The notes: generated by a model not told the origin, from the letters alone. A stretch of DNA of 64,000 bases from Planctomycetota bacterium (GCA_020631815.1 JACKGW010000001.1:62001-126000), one strand, 5' to 3'. Numbered from the stretch's first letter, positions 1-9,654 are shown. Made by a program: numbers and translations.

Positions 1-1368
1 GCCCTCCAGGTGCTTCTCGGCCACCATGCGGTGCGTCGACGTGACGATGGCGTGGATGTCGTCCAGCAGGCCCAGCTTCTCCATGACCTGGGCGTGCTGG
101 GCGGCGGACTGCTCCGACAGCGACACGATCATGTCCATGATCTGCTGCTGGCCCTGGCCCAGCGCGATCAGGGCATCCATCACCTGTTCGTGGCGGACCT
201 CGGCCGGGTCCGGAGGCGGCTCGATGCCGAACATCATGGTGATCAGCGCGGCACCGTGCGAGATGACGCCGGTGATGTCGCCTGTCATGTACGCGGCGCC
301 CAACCCCACCACGTTGCTCGCCACCTCGAGGCCCGTGTTCAACGAGTCGCGCGTGGAGTCGTCGATGGCGCCGATCGAACCCAGCATGTGAACGACGGAC
401 GAGGCCGCGTCGATCGACTGGTGCGCCTCGAGGTAGATCCGCTCGCGGCGCGTCGGCCGCTCGCCTTCGCCTCCCGCACCGGGCGTGGCGGCGTCATCCT
501 GCTTGGCCAGGGCGCGCCGGTGCTCCTCGATGCGCTCCATCGACGTGATGAGCTCGGCGTGCTCAGCCTTGGGCACGTAGTGGTACGCGCCATGGGGATT
601 CGTCTTCAAGGCCTCGATGCGCTCGGCGACCGGGCGCGGGTCGTGGAGCGTCTCGTCGAGCAGCTGCGTGCGCGCGGCGAGGGACTCGAGCGAGGAGCCC
701 GCGGGTGCCGCCGTCGCCTCCCTCACGACGCGTGTCAGCTCGCCGTACCCCTGTTCGGCCGTCGCCACCTGAGCTTGGAGATGCGCGGCCAGGGCATCGA
801 GCCGGGAGTCGAGGTCGGTGATCTGCTTGTCGACGCGATCCGCGGCGGCGTCGTCGCCTGCGGCGCGCAGCTTGGCCGCGTCGGCACGCAGACGCACGAG
901 CTCGGCCGCGCCGAGCATGGCGACGCGACGCACGCTGCCCGCTGCAGCGCGCTGCTCAGCGGTCAGGAAGCGGCCGGGCGTACGCGCGCCGGGCACCCCT
1001 TCGACGTCTTGGCGGAAGGCGAGGAAGGTGGGGTTGTTGTCGGCGGGCGCATGCCCGAACACGCGACGGAAGGCCTCGACCTCGCGTTGGTCCAGGTCGT
1101 GGCCCTCTCCGGCGTGCTCCGCGGCGAAGGACCTGACGGCCGCGTCGACGGCACGCTGGAAGGTGCCCGGTCCGCCCTGGTCGTCGATCGCGCGCTTGAG
1201 GCCCAGCGCGAACGTGAGACGCAGCTCGTCGGCCACCTGGGGCGGCGCGCCGAGCAGCGTGGCCAGTGGGCCGGGCGAGGCAGGCGGGGGCGGTGTCGTG
1301 GGCTCGTCGTCCCCGCACGAGGGCAGGAGGAGCAGGGTCGAGAGCAGGAGGGGGGCGAGGTACTTCAT
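1..1368 (-). CDS. Putative lipoprotein, helical, 3'-truncated by window edge
   Basis: The reading frame runs leftwards off the window, so the C-terminus is missing; 456 codons are visible. The start at 1368 gives a lipoprotein signal (MKYLAPLLLSTLLLLPSC) with the lipobox cysteine at residue 18, followed by an acidic and proline-rich linker. The rest is rich in Ala, Glu and Arg, looks helical, and ends in the window with a glycine-rich hydrophobic patch followed by repeated Gln/Met-rich helices. I recognise no family. It is probably anchored in the outer or cytoplasmic membrane. The long plus-strand frame opposite it is a GC-rich shadow without a signal or domain. Confidence 0.7.
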   Translation of the reverse strand, partial: MKYLAPLLLSTLLLLPSCGDDEPTTPPPPASPGPLATLLGAPPQVADELRLTFALGLKRAIDDQGGPGTFQRAVDAAVRSFAAEHAGEGHDLDQREVEAFRRVFGHAPADNNPTFLAFRQDVEGVPGARTPGRFLTAEQRAAAGSVRRVAMLGAAELVRLRADAAKLRAAGDDAAADRVDKQITDLDSRLDALAAHLQAQVATAEQGYGELTRVVREATAAPAGSSLESLAARTQLLDETLHDPRPVAERIEALKTNPHGAYHYVPKAEHAELITSMERIEEHRRALAKQDDAATPGAGGEGERPTRRERIYLEAHQSIDAASSVVHMLGSIGAIDDSTRDSLNTGLEVASNVVGLGAAYMTGDITGVISHGAALITMMFGIEPPPDPAEVRHEQVMDALIALGQGQQQIMDMIVSLSEQSAAQHAQVMEKLGLLDDIHAIVTSTHRMVAEKHLEG

Positions 1369-1571
1369 GAAGGCTCCGCCAAGTGATGCGTGATCCGCGT
1401 CCCGAGTCCGCAGAGCGCGCTTGGCCCAGGACCAAGGTAGGGGCCCGCGAGGAGCTCCCCTGCGGCCGTCGAGAGTGCCCGCACGACCCAGGATGCGGGG
1501 AATCCGGGCGCTGGCCCCGCACGGGCCTCACCTCGTAGACTCGCCACCGCACGGGAGCGAGGAGAACCAAG

Positions 1572-2561
1572 GTGAGCGCATCGACCGCTTCGCGTCGCCC
1601 TTGGGCGGGCTGGGACTTCTATGAGCCCACGAACCGGGTGGGATCCACCACCATCCCGACCGCCCTCGCCGTTGCGGCTCTCGCCGGTGCAGCCGCCTTC
1701 GTGTATCAGCGCATCACGATGTGGATGCCGCTCATCTATGTCAACTTCCTCATTGCCGGAGGCTTCGCTGCAGGCATCGGCTGGGTGATGGCCGAGGCGT
1801 TTCTCAAGACCCACGGACGTGCTGCCAAGATGGGCGCCGGCTTTGCTGCAGGTGCCGCGGTCGTGGCCTTTGCCGTCTCCTTCCAGGCAGCGGCCGTGTT
1901 CACGCGGCCCGACATCCGTGGCGAGAGCGAGGCCTTGAAGGCGCGACTTGCGTTGGAAGGTGAGTACGAGCTGGACGAGGACGCGTTCGAGCAGTTCGTG
2001 TCCAGCTTCGGCATCGGCGACTACATCAAGATGCGCCAGGAAAACGGCTGGACGGTGGGAAGACCCCGCGGTGGGCTGGACCTGAGCGGCGTGATGGTGT
2101 GGCTCGTTTGGCTGGCCGAGCTGGGCATCTTGGCGGGCGGCGCGTACTTCATGGCCGAGAAGCGCCTGGATCGCGTGTACTGCGAAGAGTGTCGCAGGTT
2201 CTGCGACGTCGTGGATGTGGCAACGATCCGCCACGTCCCGCCACGCGATGCGCGCGACGCGATCCGCAACGGAACGATCGATGACCTCCTGGCGCTGCCG
2301 TCGACCGATCGACGGGCGCCCCCGTTGAACGTCCAGGCGCATGTTTGCGCGAAGTCCTGTCCCGCTTGGCTCGACATCTCCACGGTCGGACCTCCGTCCA
2401 AGAAGGGGGAGAGCTCCTCCGACGTCCCGTTGCTCACCCACGCGGGCGTGGCTTCGGCGACCTTGCGTCGCATCGAAGAGCGCGCGCGCGTCAAGGCCGA
2501 TCCTCCCGACACGTCACAGGCTCCTCGCCGTTCGAAGCGGCCCAGGCCGCCGGACGTTTGA
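1572..2561 (+). CDS. Four-helix membrane protein with C-terminal cysteine cluster
   Basis: 329 residues, GTG start with AGGAGA upstream. Hydrophobic helices lie at about 27-46, 51-75, 87-110 and 172-194. After the last helix a cytoplasmic-looking tail carries C204, C207 and C211 and later C259 and C263, which could bind zinc. The charged segment between helices 3 and 4 is probably a soluble loop. The function is unknown. The next gene starts 23 bases downstream on the same strand, so they are likely co-transcribed. Confidence 0.75.
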   Translation: MSASTASRRPWAGWDFYEPTNRVGSTTIPTALAVAALAGAAAFVYQRITMWMPLIYVNFLIAGGFAAGIGWVMAEAFLKTHGRAAKMGAGFAAGAAVVAFAVSFQAAAVFTRPDIRGESEALKARLALEGEYELDEDAFEQFVSSFGIGDYIKMRQENGWTVGRPRGGLDLSGVMVWLVWLAELGILAGGAYFMAEKRLDRVYCEECRRFCDVVDVATIRHVPPRDARDAIRNGTIDDLLALPSTDRRAPPLNVQAHVCAKSCPAWLDISTVGPPSKKGESSSDVPLLTHAGVASATLRRIEERARVKADPPDTSQAPRRSKRPRPPDV

Positions 2562-2584
2562 CGCGGGTCAGGCCAAGACCGCGC

Positions 2585-3829
2585 ATGTCACCGGACGCCC
2601 CTCGCCCCTCACGCCGCCCGTCACGCGGAAAGGCCCAGCGTGCGCCGTCTCCCGTCAGCTCCCGACGATCGGCGCTGCGAGCGACGCGGGACCGATCGAA
2701 GCCAGCGAAGCAGGCCCTGCCCATCGGCGTCGGCGGGATCTTCGTTGCGGCCTATCTCATCGCGAAGATGCTCGGAGCCTTCCCGGACACGGGATCGAGC
2801 GATGGCCCGCGCAGTCTGCTGGGCGGATCGGCGGCGACGTGTCAGTCGGGAATCGATGCGACCCTCCGCGCTAGCGAGCTGCGCAAGCAGCCGGGACGGG
2901 AGCGCGAAGCCGCGGAAGCCTACGAGCGGGCCGCGCACGCCTGGGGCCGGTGTGGAGCCCATGTCGAGGCCCAGGAGGCCTGGGCCTCGGCGGGGTGGGC
3001 GTGGCTTGATGCAGCTGAAGACGCCATCACGCTGCGCAGCGCCGAATCGGCGTTCCGACAGGCCTCGCAGGAGCGGATGTTCACCTGGCGGCGAGAGGGT
3101 CCGTCGGATGCTCATGCCCGCGCGTCGGCTTCCCTCGGCATGGCCAATGTGTTCATGCGCAAGGACACACCCGACGCCTGGTTCCGCGCTGTGGACTGCT
3201 GCCGTTCGGCACAGACGTCTGCCGCCCGCGAAGAACGCCTTGCCGCCCTGCACTTGTCCGCCCTCATGGACGAGGGGTGGTGTCTGATCCCGGGCCACGT
3301 CCCTGACAGCACGTGGTCCCAGTGCGAAGAGGCCTACCTCCGCGCCAACGCGTTCGCGGCCAAGCTCTCCGAGCGCCAAGTCGCCAACTTGGTCGATCTG
3401 CGCGCGACGATTGCGTTCCAGCTCGGGCTCTGCGTGGAGCAGGATGGAGACGACAGCACGCGCCTGGGCGAAGCCGTCACGTGGTACGAGCGCGCGGACC
3501 AGCTCGCCGGCCAAGCGGGCAACGAAGCGCTTCAAGCACGTGCCCTCCTGCGCGCCAGCGCTGCCATCTCTCCCGAGCGGTCATCCGACGGAGACTGGAA
3601 GCGAGTGATCGACTTCGCCGGCCGTGGTGAACGGCTCTACGAGAAGCTGGAGAACCCGAGCTCCCGCGCCGCCGCCCTTTGGGCTCGCGGGGTCGCTACG
3701 CGCGAGCTCGGGCGTGAGGAGGAGGGTCGTGCCCTCCTGGTCCATGCACGCTCGCTGCTGCGGCAAGTCGGCGAGACGGAGCTGGTTGCCGAGCTCGACG
3801 CCCTCCTCGAGCCGGCCGTCGCCAAGTAG
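2585..3829 (+). CDS. Membrane-anchored TPR-like helical protein
   Basis: The frame is open from 2345, but the ATG at 2585 avoids overlap with the preceding gene and gives 414 residues. A basic Ser/Arg-rich N-terminus is followed by one membrane helix (about 45-63). The rest is a series of helix pairs such as EAAEAYERAAHAWGRCG, typical of TPR or SNAP-like repeats. It probably acts as a protein-protein interaction scaffold beyond the membrane. No catalytic motif is visible. Cotranscription with the upstream membrane protein suggests a common complex. Confidence 0.7.
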   Translation: MSPDAPRPSRRPSRGKAQRAPSPVSSRRSALRATRDRSKPAKQALPIGVGGIFVAAYLIAKMLGAFPDTGSSDGPRSLLGGSAATCQSGIDATLRASELRKQPGREREAAEAYERAAHAWGRCGAHVEAQEAWASAGWAWLDAAEDAITLRSAESAFRQASQERMFTWRREGPSDAHARASASLGMANVFMRKDTPDAWFRAVDCCRSAQTSAAREERLAALHLSALMDEGWCLIPGHVPDSTWSQCEEAYLRANAFAAKLSERQVANLVDLRATIAFQLGLCVEQDGDDSTRLGEAVTWYERADQLAGQAGNEALQARALLRASAAISPERSSDGDWKRVIDFAGRGERLYEKLENPSSRAAALWARGVATRELGREEEGRALLVHARSLLRQVGETELVAELDALLEPAVAK

Positions 3830-3839
3830 CGCCCCGCCG

Positions 3840-4271
3840 CTAGCGAGAGGCAGCAACCACCATGGCGATGGCGAGCCCGGCGCGTGCCGTCCACGCCAGC
3901 GTCCGGAGCCAGTTCGAGCGCACGAGGCGCCTGTGCGCCGTGGCATCGAAGCCCTCCGCCAAGCGCTCGTGGCACGGCACGGAGACCAGCACCGTCACGG
4001 CGTGGATCTGGAGCAGGAGGGCCAACCCGAGCCACGTCCAGGGTTCGGGGACGCCCGCCGGCTTCAGGAACGGGAGCGCGATGGCCAAGCCGAGCTCGGC
4101 CAGCATCAGCGGACCCACGAGCCACGTGATGGCCCGCGTGTGGCGCCGATGCCACGCCACGAACGCCTCGGTCCCGATCCCGTCCATCAACGGGTAGTGC
4201 ACGATCTGGACGGTCCAGATCAGACCGGTCAGCAGAAGCGTCACCGCGGCATGGGCAAGCAACCACGTCAC
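3840..4271 (-). CDS. Small four-helix integral membrane protein
   Basis: 143 residues from a GTG start that overlaps the stop of the aldo/keto reductase by GTGA, which argues for this start rather than the longer upstream frame. Four membrane helices fill most of the protein. Polar, conserved-looking motifs sit between helices: HYPLMDGIG after helix 1, and HRRHTR before helix 2. The layout resembles small DUF1772-like membrane proteins, but I cannot confirm that. It is translationally coupled to the reductase. Confidence 0.65.
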   Translation of the reverse strand: MTWLLAHAAVTLLLTGLIWTVQIVHYPLMDGIGTEAFVAWHRRHTRAITWLVGPLMLAELGLAIALPFLKPAGVPEPWTWLGLALLLQIHAVTVLVSVPCHERLAEGFDATAHRRLVRSNWLRTLAWTARAGLAIAMVVAASR

Positions 4272-5074
4272 GGCCAGCTCGTTTCGAACTCGCCAGGCAC
4301 CCCGCCGTAGACGATGTCGCCGTAGGCGCGCCACGCGGCCATCTCGTCGGGGGTGGGTGCAGGGGCATCGAGGACGGCCAAGTTCTGCTGCAGCTCGCCC
4401 ACGGAGTGCGGCGCCGTGAGCGCCAGCTCGACGGCGGGATGGGCGAGGGCGAAGCGGTAGCAGTCCGGCGCCGAAGGCGCGGGCCCTTCCCACTCCTCAT
4501 GGCCAGCGAGCAAGGTGCCCCAGCGCGTGCACGTGAAGGCGATCACCGGGGTGTCGCTCTCGAGGGCCGCCGGGAACACGGCCTTCTCTGCGCCGCGGTG
4601 CGCCATGTTGTAGCGGTGCATCTGCACGTCGACGCGCGGGTCGCGGGCTAGACGCTCGGCCTGCTTGCGGTCATGCGCGGAGGCGCCGACGTAGCGAAGT
4701 GCGCCGGCCTCGCGTTGCTCGTGGAGGTGGTCCAGGAGTCGGTCTACGTCGCCGATGTCCTCGCCCGGCGCCACGTAGAGCAGCAGGAACGCGTCCACGG
4801 TGTCGACGCCGAGGCGCTTGCGGATGGCGTCGAGGTCGTTCTGTACGCCTTTGATATCGCGTTCCTCCGTGCCCGTGATCAGGAGCGTGTCGTCCCGTCG
4901 CGAGGGAAGCGCCGTTGCCAGGGCCTCGAGCACGGCCGCGGCGTGGCGGTCGTAGAAGAAGAACGAGTGGATGCCTCCGGCAAGCGCCACGTCCACGCAG
5001 GCACCGGGCGTCTGGGGATGGGCGCCCAGTGCGAGGCGTGAGGAGGGCTGGCCGGAGAGCGTGGTCAGCGGCAT
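4268..5074 (-). CDS. Aldo/keto reductase family protein
   Basis: 268 residues with the TIM-barrel features of aldo/keto reductases: an N-terminal strand (TLSGQPSSRLALGAHP), the FFFYDRH segment where the active-site tyrosine usually sits, VDAFLLLYV (the barrel strand carrying His in most members) and LRYVGASAHD. The catalytic tetrad is not clearly complete: the usual Lys and His positions are replaced, so activity is uncertain. It is the middle gene of a three-gene minus-strand run (5645 to 3840) with two membrane proteins. Confidence 0.7.
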   Translation of the reverse strand: MPLTTLSGQPSSRLALGAHPQTPGACVDVALAGGIHSFFFYDRHAAAVLEALATALPSRRDDTLLITGTEERDIKGVQNDLDAIRKRLGVDTVDAFLLLYVAPGEDIGDVDRLLDHLHEQREAGALRYVGASAHDRKQAERLARDPRVDVQMHRYNMAHRGAEKAVFPAALESDTPVIAFTCTRWGTLLAGHEEWEGPAPSAPDCYRFALAHPAVELALTAPHSVGELQQNLAVLDAPAPTPDEMAAWRAYGDIVYGGVPGEFETSWP

Positions 5075-5105
5075 CGCGCCAGCCTACGCCGCGGGGGCGT
5101 CCGCG

Positions 5106-5645
5106 TCAGAAGGGCTGGCTCCAGTCCCTCGCAGGCCGGTCTTCACGGGCAAGCTCGCGAGCGTAGACACGCCGCAGATGGAGCCAGGCCAGCGCGCTCG
5201 CGGCGGCGCCCGCCGCGAGCGCGAGACTCCATCGCGGCAGGGGATCCCACGTCCCAAGCACGCGCAGGCCCGTAACACTTGCGATCCACAGCCCCATGAT
5301 GGCCGCGCTGGCTCGGAGTCGCTCCCGGGTAGGGGGCGGCGGCGCCTTGGGATTCGGCTCGAAGAGCTCGGGTCTAGGCTTGCGGCGTGGCGTGCCGGGG
5401 GGCAGCTCGGGCGGCCCGTTCTCCCGCCGCTCCTGCTCGGCTTGGGCCACGAGCTTGCGCCGCCGTCGTGCCGCGGCGGCCAAGCGCTCGCGCGGCTTCG
5501 TGCGGAACAAGGCGTCGCCGGCCAGCCACATCACGTAGCCGCCGGCATAGAGAATCAGATCGAGGGCGCCCCGGTTCACGAGCCGCCATGCTACCGACGG
5601 CCCGGGATCCCTGAGCCGCCTTCGCGTCCCGGCGTCATCATGCAT
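5106..5645 (-). CDS. Hypothetical membrane protein
   Basis: 179 residues if the ATG at 5645 is used. A GTG at 5579, just before the first hydrophobic stretch (GALDLILYAGGYVMWLAGDALF), is an alternative. A basic, Arg/Lys-rich cytoplasmic region with a proline cluster (about 60-105) is followed by two more helices (about 111-130 and 138-155). It lies 31 bases before the aldo/keto reductase gene in the same direction. No family recognised. Confidence 0.6.
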   Translation of the reverse strand: MHDDAGTRRRLRDPGPSVAWRLVNRGALDLILYAGGYVMWLAGDALFRTKPRERLAAAARRRRKLVAQAEQERRENGPPELPPGTPRRKPRPELFEPNPKAPPPPTRERLRASAAIMGLWIASVTGLRVLGTWDPLPRWSLALAAGAAASALAWLHLRRVYARELAREDRPARDWSQPF

Positions 5646-5665
5646 GTGCGTCAGGAGGAGGTGCC

Positions 5666-6688
5666 ATGGCCAGCACCTACGAGTCGATCTTCTCTTCGTT
5701 GCACGCGCTCGTCGGCAACACGCCCTTGATGGAGCTGCGCTGTCGCATCGGTGACGACGAACGAACCGTGTACGCCAAGTACGAGGTGCCCAACTTCACG
5801 GGCAGCATCAAGGACCGCATGGCCCTCTACATCCTGGAAGAGGCATGGCGGACCGGTCGCCTGGCACCAGGCGGCGAGATCGTCGAAGCCACCAGTGGCA
5901 ACACCGGCATCGCCTTCGCCGCGCTGGGTCGGGCGTTGCACCACCCGGTGCGGATCTACATGCCCGACTGGATGAGTCGCGAGCGCGTGCTCCTGATCCA
6001 GTCGCTCGGTGCCACGATCGTCCCGGTCAGCAAGGCAGAGGGTGGCTTCCTGGGGTCCATCGCGTTGGCCGATGCGTACGCCGAAGAGCACCCGAATGCC
6101 TTCCGACCCCAGCAGTTCGACACACCGGCCAACGTGGCGGCGCATGCCTGCGGCACGGGCGAGGAGCTTGTGCAGCAGCTGGCGAAGCTGGGCAAGGTGG
6201 CCGACGCCTTCGTGGCGGGGGTGGGAACCGGCGGCACGGTGATGGGCGTCGGACGTCGGCTTCGCGAGGCCAACCCCGAGGTTCACGTGCATCCGCTCGA
6301 GCCCGCCAGCTCGCCCACGCTGCGCACGGGCAAGCGCGTCGGCCATCACCGCATCCAAGGCATCAGCGACGAGTTCGTGCCTTCGATCCTGGATCTCTCG
6401 AGGCTGGACGACATCGTCGACGTCCACGATGGCGACGCCATCCTGATGGCCCAGCGACTTGCGGCGCAGTTCGGCATGGGCCTGGGCATCAGCTCGGGAG
6501 CCAACCTGCTCGGAGCTCTCCAGATCGCCCGGCTCATGGGGCCGGACGCCGTCGTGGCCACCGTGTTCCCGGACTCGAACAAGAAGTACCTGAGCACGGA
6601 CCTCTGCCGAACCGAGCCGCTGAAGCCCGGGTACTTGAGCCCGGACGTGGAGCTGGTCGCCTGCTGCGTGCACCCGCGCGCGGCCTGA
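5666..6688 (+). CDS. cysK: Cysteine synthase family PLP-dependent enzyme
   Basis: 340 residues, the usual size for O-acetylserine sulfhydrylase. The PLP-binding lysine is K49 in FTGSIKDRMA. The substrate loop SGNTG is at 77-81 and the phosphate-binding glycine loop GVGTGGTVMG is near 190-200. The C-terminus has DSNKKYLSTDL, typical of CysK/CysM. It should make cysteine from O-acetylserine and sulfide in the cytoplasm; a related beta-replacement substrate is possible. AGGAGGAG lies just upstream of the ATG. It is a single gene, 33 bases before ada. Confidence 0.85.
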   Translation: MASTYESIFSSLHALVGNTPLMELRCRIGDDERTVYAKYEVPNFTGSIKDRMALYILEEAWRTGRLAPGGEIVEATSGNTGIAFAALGRALHHPVRIYMPDWMSRERVLLIQSLGATIVPVSKAEGGFLGSIALADAYAEEHPNAFRPQQFDTPANVAAHACGTGEELVQQLAKLGKVADAFVAGVGTGGTVMGVGRRLREANPEVHVHPLEPASSPTLRTGKRVGHHRIQGISDEFVPSILDLSRLDDIVDVHDGDAILMAQRLAAQFGMGLGISSGANLLGALQIARLMGPDAVVATVFPDSNKKYLSTDLCRTEPLKPGYLSPDVELVACCVHPRAA

Positions 6689-6721
6689 GCGACGAATCCG
6701 GATTCGACGACGTGATCCGGA

Positions 6722-7894
6722 GTGCGCGCCTGTCGCCCAAGGTCTACCCTCCGCGTGGTCAACCTGGACCGGAGGCTCGTCATCTGCCGCAACGCCCCCT
6801 CTTCCGTCGAACCCGTAGCCGGCGAAGATCCGCGCCACGCGCTGGTCCGCTCGCGTGCACGCGAGGCCGACGGCACGTTCGTGTACGCCGTGCGTACCAC
6901 CGGCGTGTTCTGTCGTCCGTCGTGCCCGTCGCGTGCGGCACGGACAGAGAACGTCGAGTTCTTCGACGACCCCGCGGCAGCGCGCCGCGCCGGTTACCGG
7001 GCGTGTCTTCGCTGCCGGCCCGAGTCGGCGCCGCGCGAGACGGGGGATGCAGCCCTCGTGGCTCGCATCTGCCGTCGGCTCGATGAGGCGGAGCCAACGC
7101 CCACGCTCGCCACGCTGGCCGACGAAGTCGGGCTCGGTGTGAGCGCCCTGCAGCGTGCGTTCCGACGCGTCACGGGCCTCACGCCGGCGGCCTACGCACG
7201 GGAGGCGCGGGCCCGACGTGTGCGCGACGCCTTGACCGACGGGCGCACCGTCACGGCGGCGATGCATGCGGCCGGCTACGGCTCGTCGGGCCGCTTCTAC
7301 GAAGAGGCCGACACCATCCTGGGCATGACGCCGACGCGGCGTCGGCAAGGCGGGAAGGGCGTCGAGATCGAAGTGACGATCGGCAGCTCCGGCCTCGGTC
7401 GCGTGCTCGTCGCCTGGACCACGCGCGGGATCTGTGCCCTCGCTCTCGGGGACGACGAGGCCGCGTTGCGTAGCGCCTTGGACAAGGACTTCGGCCTGGC
7501 ACGCATTCGAAACGCGGATGTGGATGGCGCGGCCTTGCTCGCAGAGGTACTGCGCCTCGTCGAAGGCCGCCGCGCGTCGCGGGAGCTGCCCCTCGACCTG
7601 CGCGGGACCGTGTTCCAGATGCAGGTCTGGCAGGCGCTGCGCAAGATCCCGCCGGGAACCACGGTCACCTACGCCGAGCTGGCGCGCCGCATCGGTCGGC
7701 CCGAGGCCGTGCGCGCCGTCGCGTCAGCCTGTGCGCGCAACCACATCGCCTTGCTCGTGCCCTGCCACCGTGTCGTGCGCAGCGACGGATCGCTCGCCGA
7801 CTACCGCTGGGGACTCGAGCGCAAGAAGGCGCTGCTCGCACGCGAGTCCGGGCCGCGGGCGGCGCCTAGTGGACAGCAGCCCCCAGGCCCGTGA
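6722..7894 (+). CDS. ada: Bifunctional Ada: alkylation-damage sensor and O6-methylguanine-DNA methyltransferase
   Basis: 390 residues with the complete three-part architecture. The N-terminal zinc domain has C64, C68, C95 and C98, which accept methyl groups from phosphotriesters in known Ada. An AraC-type helix-turn-helix follows at about 115-215, then a methyltransferase domain with the active cysteine C348 in LVPCHRVV. It repairs alkylated DNA and, when methylated, activates its own regulon. The start is GTG; a second GTG at 6755 is possible. The 3' end overlaps the convergent phosphate transporter gene by 29 bases. Confidence 0.9.
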   Translation: MRACRPRSTLRVVNLDRRLVICRNAPSSVEPVAGEDPRHALVRSRAREADGTFVYAVRTTGVFCRPSCPSRAARTENVEFFDDPAAARRAGYRACLRCRPESAPRETGDAALVARICRRLDEAEPTPTLATLADEVGLGVSALQRAFRRVTGLTPAAYAREARARRVRDALTDGRTVTAAMHAAGYGSSGRFYEEADTILGMTPTRRRQGGKGVEIEVTIGSSGLGRVLVAWTTRGICALALGDDEAALRSALDKDFGLARIRNADVDGAALLAEVLRLVEGRRASRELPLDLRGTVFQMQVWQALRKIPPGTTVTYAELARRIGRPEAVRAVASACARNHIALLVPCHRVVRSDGSLADYRWGLERKKALLARESGPRAAPSGQQPPGP

Positions 7895-8885
7895 CCTGCG
7901 TCAGCCAGTAGAAGGCGGCGCCCATGAGGGCGGCGGCGGGAATGGTGAGAATCCACGCGTAGAGGATGCGCTTGGCCGTGGCCCAGCGCACGGAGCGGGC
8001 GCGCTTCACCACACCGGTGCCCATGATCGAACCCGCGATGCAGTGCGTCGTGCTCACGGGGATGCCCATCTTGGCCGTGAAGAGGAGCACGACGCTGCCT
8101 GCGGTCTCGGCGCAGAAGCCCTGCTCGGGCTTGAGCTTGGTCAGCTTGCTGCCCATGGTGCGGATGACACGCCAACCGCCGAGCAGCGTGCCCAGACCGA
8201 TCGCCGTGTGCGCCGCCACGATGACCCACAGCTGGACGTGCGGGGACGATCCCGCGGCCGGGGCTGCCTGGACGCCGCCCGCCACGAGGGCCGCCGTGAT
8301 GATGCCCATGATCTTCTGGGCGTCGTTGCTGCCATGCCCGACGCTGAACATGGCCGACGACACCAGCTGGCCGGCCCGGAAGAAGCGCTCGGCACCCGAG
8401 CGCGTCGCGTTGCGGAACAGCCAGTAGATGCCCGTCATCAGGATGGCGCCCGCCGTCATGCCGATGACGGGTGCCAAGATGATGAACCACAGGGTGGGCT
8501 CGAGCTTGGTGAAGTTGATCGCGCCCATGCCCTGGGCGGCGTACCCCGCGCCGACGAGACCGCCAATCAGCGAGTGGCTGACGCTGATCGGGAGACCGAA
8601 CTTGGTGCAGCCGTGGGCCCACACGATGGCGCCGCACAGGCCGCCGAGCACGATCATCAGATCCTGCTGCGCGGGGGGCACGACGCTGGAGACCGTCTTG
8701 GCCACGGCCGTGCCGACGAGGGCCATGGCGGCGGCGTTCCAGAACGCGGCCCAGGCCACGGCCTGCTTGGGCGTCAACACACGGGTCGAGACGATGGTGG
8801 CGATGGAGTTCGCCGCGTCGTTCATCCCGTTGATGAAGTCGAAGAGCAGCGCAAGGGCTACGATGACGATGACGAGGGTGAGCAT
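7866..8885 (-). CDS. pit: PiT-family inorganic phosphate transporter
   Basis: 339 residues, about ten membrane helices. Both PiT signature repeats are visible: FDFINGMNDAANSIAT in the N-terminal half and FSVGHGSNDAQKIMG in the second half, plus PISVSHSLIGG and PVSTTHCIAG. It should import phosphate, probably as a metal-phosphate complex driven by the proton gradient, or by sodium. The DUF47 gene lies 27 bases upstream in the same operon, the standard partner of PiT carriers. Confidence 0.9.
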   Translation of the reverse strand: MLTLVIVIVALALLFDFINGMNDAANSIATIVSTRVLTPKQAVAWAAFWNAAAMALVGTAVAKTVSSVVPPAQQDLMIVLGGLCGAIVWAHGCTKFGLPISVSHSLIGGLVGAGYAAQGMGAINFTKLEPTLWFIILAPVIGMTAGAILMTGIYWLFRNATRSGAERFFRAGQLVSSAMFSVGHGSNDAQKIMGIITAALVAGGVQAAPAAGSSPHVQLWVIVAAHTAIGLGTLLGGWRVIRTMGSKLTKLKPEQGFCAETAGSVVLLFTAKMGIPVSTTHCIAGSIMGTGVVKRARSVRWATAKRILYAWILTIPAAALMGAAFYWLTQVTGLGAAVH

Positions 8886-8912
8886 CGGTGCTGTCCCGGG
8901 GCCGGATGCCGG

Positions 8913-9539
8913 TCAGGCGTATTCGAGGAGGATGTTCTCGATCTGGTCGGCCACGTCCTCGCAGCGGTCCGTGGCTTCCTCGAGGTGCTCGTACACCTCC
9001 TTCCACTTGATGATGTCGCGGGCGTCGGTGTACTTGCGGAACAGCTCGCCAATGGCGGGCCGCAGGATGCCGTCCGCCTTGTTCTCGAGCGTGTGGATCT
9101 CGACCAGGTAGCCGCGCAGCTCATCGGCACGTTTGAGGTTGGCCAGGCCGCCGATGGCCTTCTGCACGATGCCGGCGAGCTCCGTGAGGATCTCGACCAG
9201 CTGGAGCAGCGGCGGGGGGCTCTCGCTCAGCTCGTAGTAATAGAGGCGCTGGGCGGCCCCCTCGATCAGGTCGATGATGTCGTCCAGCCGCCGGCTGATC
9301 GTGCTGATCTCGTTGCGGTCCAGCGGCGTGATGAACGTGCGCTCGAGGTCGAGTAGCAGCTTGTGCAGGTGCTCGTCCGCGTCGTTCTCGAGCTGGCTGA
9401 CGCGCTCGACCCGCTCCTTGGAGTTGGAGGGGTCCATCACGAGCTCGCGGTAGGCGTCCAGGATCTGGACGACCATCGCGGCCGACGTCTCCATGTACGT
9501 GAAGAAGATGTCCTTGCGAGGCAGGAGCTTCCGGAACAT
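8913..9539 (-). CDS. DUF47 family PhoU-like protein, PiT accessory regulator
   Basis: 208 residues, all helical, with the DUF47/PhoU-like pattern: LENDADEHLHKLLLDLERTFITPLDRNEI in the first half and LENKADGILRPAIGELF in the second, each carrying the E-x-x-x-D metal motif of PhoU bundles. Members of this family sit beside PiT transporters and are thought to control transport. First gene of the pit operon; the leader between 9540 and 9654 also contains the end of the neighbouring reductase region. Confidence 0.88.
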   Translation of the reverse strand: MFRKLLPRKDIFFTYMETSAAMVVQILDAYRELVMDPSNSKERVERVSQLENDADEHLHKLLLDLERTFITPLDRNEISTISRRLDDIIDLIEGAAQRLYYYELSESPPPLLQLVEILTELAGIVQKAIGGLANLKRADELRGYLVEIHTLENKADGILRPAIGELFRKYTDARDIIKWKEVYEHLEEATDRCEDVADQIENILLEYA

Positions 9540-9654
9540 GCAACCCTCCCGCGCGTAAAGGTAGCGACCTACGTCCCGAATCTTTACAGAGGACGCACCT
9601 GCCCTGCTGGCCCGGAAATCAGGGCTTGGAGGACCGCCAGGAGGATGGATCGGG

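Noticed and set aside
10..1386. 458-codon plus-strand frame
   Set aside because: It is the shadow of the lipoprotein gene on the minus strand, which has a perfect lipobox signal. The plus frame has no domain and His/Arg/Gly-rich composition.
4268..5074. Fully active aldo/keto reductase
   Set aside because: The fold is recognisable but the Lys and His of the tetrad cannot be placed, unlike the copy at 9655-10608, so activity is not claimed.
5651..7348. 565-codon minus-strand frame
   Set aside because: Opposite cysteine synthase and Ada, both with full catalytic motifs.
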